DNA of 15,014 nt from an uncultured Mycoplasmatota bacterium. Lineage in GTDB: Bacteria > Bacillota_I > Bacilli_A > RF39 > UBA660. Where the stretch lies: assembly GCA_900547995.1 (NCBI GenBank), contig URIY01000039.1, forward strand, positions 1-15,014, read 5' to 3'. Positions 12,705-15,014 of the stretch are shown here, piece by piece. Made by a program: the position numbers and the translations under genes. How positions within the stretch are numbered: the first letter of the stretch is position 1; every line of letters begins with the position of its first letter. A model generated the notes under the pieces. It did no database searches. It was not told the origin of the DNA and saw nothing but the letters and a program-made list of their open reading frames with translations.

Positions 12705-13830
12705 AATAATTATACTTTTTTATTAATGTTTTGTTTTTAACCCATTTACTACTCATATTTGGTGATTCGTAAAAGCAGGCATCAACAGTATAACCAGTTA
12801 ACCATTTTATAATTCTAACATCAGTTATAGTAATAAGTTCTGGTATATATATAAGTTTTCCACTTATATGGCTACAATCATCAGTAGGTGCCTGACAAAT
12901 TCCTTTTTTCTTTAGTATACATTCATGTTCTTCTTTATTTATAATTTTGTATTCAAAAGGTATAATTTCTTGTAAATTAGTATCAATAGATAAATTTTTT
13001 TTGAAAGTTTGACATTTCTTTTTCATTATACAATTGTCACACCCCATTTCATTTGGTCTATAATAGTGTGCGTTATAATCTCTTGGTAAATTATGGACAT
13101 ATGAAAATAAACAAGATGTTTTTCGAAAGATAGGAACATTGTATTTTTTTGCCATTTTTTCAAATAAAGTTACAATCTTTTCATCGATAATTTTTTTATG
13201 TCCAAATTCATAACCAGGATATGGTTTCAAATCAATATTATTTTCTTTCCATATTTTTGCACTTTCAGGTTTTCCTTGTAATCCTGAATATCCTATGGCC
13301 ATATTATAATCTTTAGCTAGTTTTAATACTGTATCAAATGCTTCGATAGAATCATTGACATTATATACAATGGGTCTATATTCAATAGAGTATTTATAAT
13401 TATTTTTTCTTAATTTTGTTTGTTTTAAATTATTTACAAATCTTTCCATTTTTCCACCATCTAATGGTGAGTCAACTCCAAAAGTAGAAAAGGCTATGTG
13501 TAAATCTAAATCAAAATTAATATCTGGAAATTTACTAAAATCCCCCTTAGTTACAATAACAACTGGCCCTTTATGTTTTACTTTTTCCAATTGTCGTAAA
13601 TAATTAATAGTATTATCAATTTGTAATAATGGATCTCCATAAAATAAATTTATAGCAACAGGAATATTTGTAAAAATAGGGTTAATATCACTTGGTAAGA
13701 TTTTATAATGTTTTTCCTCACATTTTTCACAGTTTAACCTGCAATATTTACAGTCATAACAGAAATTAAGACTATCACCAAGTAAATAAAATGATTTTGC
13801 AAATAAAGCAATATTCGTTATATTCTTCAT
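12703..13830 (-). CDS. Radical-SAM-like iron-sulfur protein of unknown substrate
   Basis: The product is 375 aa. It carries CxxxCxxC at Cys30-Cys34-Cys37, overlapping an extra CxxCxxC (Cys24, Cys27, Cys30), so five cysteines crowd into 14 residues. The rest fits a partial TIM barrel: NLFYGDPLLQ (62-70, the 'GGEPLL' position), PVVIVTKGDF, LHIAFSTFGVD, and EYRPIVYNVND. A C-terminal set, Cys264-x2-Cys267-x5-Cys273 and Cys304/312/319, suggests one or two auxiliary Fe-S clusters. It is probably cytoplasmic. The barrel pattern somewhat recalls spore photoproduct lyase-type enzymes, but I cannot assign it. The start at 13830 has a strong GGAGGAA ribosome site. It lies just downstream of the LysR gene on the same strand, with a terminator between, so it may be separately expressed. 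Confidence 0.78.
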   Translation of the reverse strand: MKNITNIALFAKSFYLLGDSLNFCYDCKYCRLNCEKCEEKHYKILPSDINPIFTNIPVAINLFYGDPLLQIDNTINYLRQLEKVKHKGPVVIVTKGDFSKFPDINFDLDLHIAFSTFGVDSPLDGGKMERFVNNLKQTKLRKNNYKYSIEYRPIVYNVNDSIEAFDTVLKLAKDYNMAIGYSGLQGKPESAKIWKENNIDLKPYPGYEFGHKKIIDEKIVTLFEKMAKKYNVPIFRKTSCLFSYVHNLPRDYNAHYYRPNEMGCDNCIMKKKCQTFKKNLSIDTNLQEIIPFEYKIINKEEHECILKKKGICQAPTDDCSHISGKLIYIPELITITDVRIIKWLTGYTVDACFYESPNMSSKWVKNKTLIKKYNY

Positions 13831-13852
13831 AATTTATTCCTCCAATGAATTA

Positions 13853-13861
13853 AGTATACCA
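13853..13861 (-). promoter_or_regulatory. Radical-SAM gene extended -10 promoter
   Basis: Minus-strand TGGTATACT (TG-N-TATACT, -10 at 13853-13858) sits next to the ribosome site and gives a leader of about 16 nt. There is no good -35. Confidence 0.55.
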
Positions 13862-13906
13862 CCATTTTTTATTTTATAATCCTCTATATATTTCATAAGC
13901 AATATG

Positions 13907-13938
13907 AAAAAAATTCATATCAGTCAATATGAATTTTT
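13907..13938 (-). terminator. Intrinsic terminator of the LysR gene
   Basis: A perfect 12-bp stem (AAAAATTCATAT with ATATGAATTTTT) has a 6-nt loop, followed by Ts on the minus strand. The TGA stop (13920-13922) straddles loop and stem. Confidence 0.82.
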
Positions 13939-14825
13939 AAGTAATTTTCGATAAAAAATTTAGGAGCAATAGTTAGATATTTTTGAATATATACCAAATT
14001 AATTTCTGTTTTTGGCAATTCTTCTTTAAAATTAATTAATTTAAGTTCACCATTCTTGATATTATCTTTAATGACATCATATATAATATAACCAATACCA
14101 AGATCTTTTTTTATAGAACTTACTATCATTTCACTAGTATGAATATTTATTACATTATTTAATCTAATATTATATTTTTCCACAATTTTATCTAATTGTT
14201 TTCTATTATATGCACCTTTAATTGGTAATACCAATGGATAGTTTGATAGATCTTTAATAGATTTTATATTTTCTATGTTAATGTTAGAGTTATATTTGAT
14301 AGCAAAACAATTTTGGACTTCTTTTAACGGTTTTATAACAATATTATCTAAATTTGTATTGATGGGTGATGTATCAATTATAAAGTCAATTTCATGCTGC
14401 TCTAAGAGTTTTAATAATTGTGTAGTTGTTTTACTAATTATTGTTATTTCTATATTTGGATATGTTTTGTGAAAATCGGCAATATTTTCAAAAATAAAAA
14501 AGGAACCAATTTGTGATGGAACGCCAATAGAAATTTTTCCTTTACTTAATGAGTTATTTTCTATGATAGCTCTTTCAGCAGTAATTAAATTATTAAATGC
14601 TTCATTAACATAAAAAAGCAATTGTTTTCCTTTATCTGTTAATTTAACTCCCTTTGAATTTCTATAAAATAGTTTAGTATTTAAATCATCTTCTAATTTT
14701 TTAATGGCCTTACTAACTGCAGATTGTGTTATGTACAATCTTTTCGAAGCATCAGATATACTTTCACTGGATGCTACCTCATAAAAAATCTTATAAGAAT
14801 TTAAATTAACATTACTTTTGTACAT
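13920..14825 (-). CDS. LysR-family transcriptional regulator
   Basis: The product is 301 aa, the normal LysR length. The N-terminal winged helix-turn-helix spans about 8-66 (SYKIFYEVASSESISDASKRL, YITQSAVSKAIKKLEDDL, LFYRNSKGVKLTDKGKQLL). A linker helix is followed by a two-lobe periplasmic-binding-like effector domain at about 90-295 (GKISIGVPSQIG, EIDFIIDTSP, GIGYIIYDVI). The ligand is unknown. ATG 14825 has GGTGAT (14830-14835) as ribosome site; a frame starting at 14888 would add 21 non-family residues and overlap the dyad. LysR genes usually face the gene they control, and a rightward gene begins just beyond 15014, so that gene is its likely target. Confidence 0.93.
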   Translation of the reverse strand: MYKSNVNLNSYKIFYEVASSESISDASKRLYITQSAVSKAIKKLEDDLNTKLFYRNSKGVKLTDKGKQLLFYVNEAFNNLITAERAIIENNSLSKGKISIGVPSQIGSFFIFENIADFHKTYPNIEITIISKTTTQLLKLLEQHEIDFIIDTSPINTNLDNIVIKPLKEVQNCFAIKYNSNINIENIKSIKDLSNYPLVLPIKGAYNRKQLDKIVEKYNIRLNNVINIHTSEMIVSSIKKDLGIGYIIYDVIKDNIKNGELKLINFKEELPKTEINLVYIQKYLTIAPKFFIENYLKIHID

Positions 14826-14847
14826 ATAAATCACCAACTTGCCATAT

Positions 14848-14856
14848 ATTTTACCA
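14848..14856 (-). promoter_or_regulatory. LysR gene extended -10 promoter
   Basis: Minus-strand TGGTAAAAT (-10 TAAAAT at 14848-14853). The start would be near 14841, about 16 nt before ATG 14825. There is no clear -35. Confidence 0.5.
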
Positions 14857-14876
14857 TAAAAATATATAATTTCTAT

Positions 14877-14896
14877 AAATTTATGCAAATAAATTT
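14877..14896. promoter_or_regulatory. Perfect dyad, candidate LysR binding site
   Basis: AAATTTAT-GCAA-ATAAATTT is an 8-bp perfect inverted repeat with a 4-bp centre. It lies between the LysR gene and the divergent gene off the right edge. It sits upstream of the LysR -10, the usual place for an interrupted-dyad LysR (T-N11-A) site. Confidence 0.6.
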
Positions 14897-14955
14897 GATT
14901 ATAAGTTAGTTTTTAAATTAAAATTAAATGGAATAATCAAAATTTACATATTTTT

Positions 14956-15014
14956 TTGATATTTAAAAGGAATTTCACTAACATTTATCGAAAGATATAA
15001 GTGGAGGTGAAAGA
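14956..15014 (+). promoter_or_regulatory. Promoter and ribosome site of a rightward gene beyond the window
   Basis: TTGATA (14956-14961), a 17-bp spacer and TAACAT (14979-14984, 4/6) precede GGAGGTGA (15003-15010). This is a textbook ribosome site whose start codon should fall within a few bases after 15014. Confidence 0.6.

Noticed and set aside
1..15014. Mobile element, prophage, CRISPR or defence island
   Set aside because: No transposase, integrase, repeat-spacer array, tRNA-anchored repeat or composition shift; all genes look like chromosomal housekeeping or sporulation genes.

Overview
The window comes from a very AT-rich Gram-positive (Bacillota) chromosome that uses the standard code, with TGA as a real stop (yabP, yabQ and the LysR gene all end in TGA). 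It holds an oxygen-sensitive class III ribonucleotide reductase, a Pta-substitute phosphotransacylase (PduL) and radical-SAM enzymes, which suggest an anaerobe. It also holds gerQ, yabP and yabQ, which suggest an endospore former, and a class A PBP plus a PASTA/deacetylase protein, which show a peptidoglycan wall. I see no tRNA, rRNA, CRISPR array, insertion sequence or phage gene. This looks like ordinary chromosome rather than an island.

Layout. At the left edge a lipoprotein gene runs leftward out of the window. Divergent from it, across an AT-rich gap of about 380 bp, is the nrd operon: nrdD, a separate 54-codon gene for the glycyl-radical tail, and nrdG (806-3851). Next come a leftward pair, pduL plus a small cysteine-rich DUF1450-like gene, and rightward gerQ and lemA. 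A long leftward stretch follows: class A PBP, a membrane protein with a papain-like C-terminus, then yabP, yabQ and divIC. Divergent from the PBP is a PASTA-polysaccharide deacetylase. The right end holds an unknown protein, a radical-SAM protein and a LysR regulator, all leftward. The LysR faces a rightward gene whose ribosome-binding site is visible but whose start codon lies outside.

How the genes work together. NrdG makes the glycyl radical for NrdD; here the radical glycine is on its own small polypeptide, so the active enzyme should be a two-chain assembly. YabP and YabQ (spore cortex), GerQ (spore coat and germination), DivIC (septum), the PBP and the deacetylase are all envelope, division or spore functions. 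The yabP-yabQ-divIC order matches the classical yabP-yabQ-divIC order of Bacillus.

Two design habits recur. Stop codons lie inside, or directly against, intrinsic-terminator hairpins, often shared by convergent genes. Promoters often carry an extended -10 (TGnTATAAT-like) only about 20-30 bp before the start codon, giving very short leaders. The most interesting items are the split class III RNR, the HdeD-like/papain-like fusion, a DivIC with a second C-terminal membrane segment, a candidate sporulation (sigma-E-like) promoter before yabP, and a perfect 8-bp dyad between the LysR gene and its divergent neighbour.
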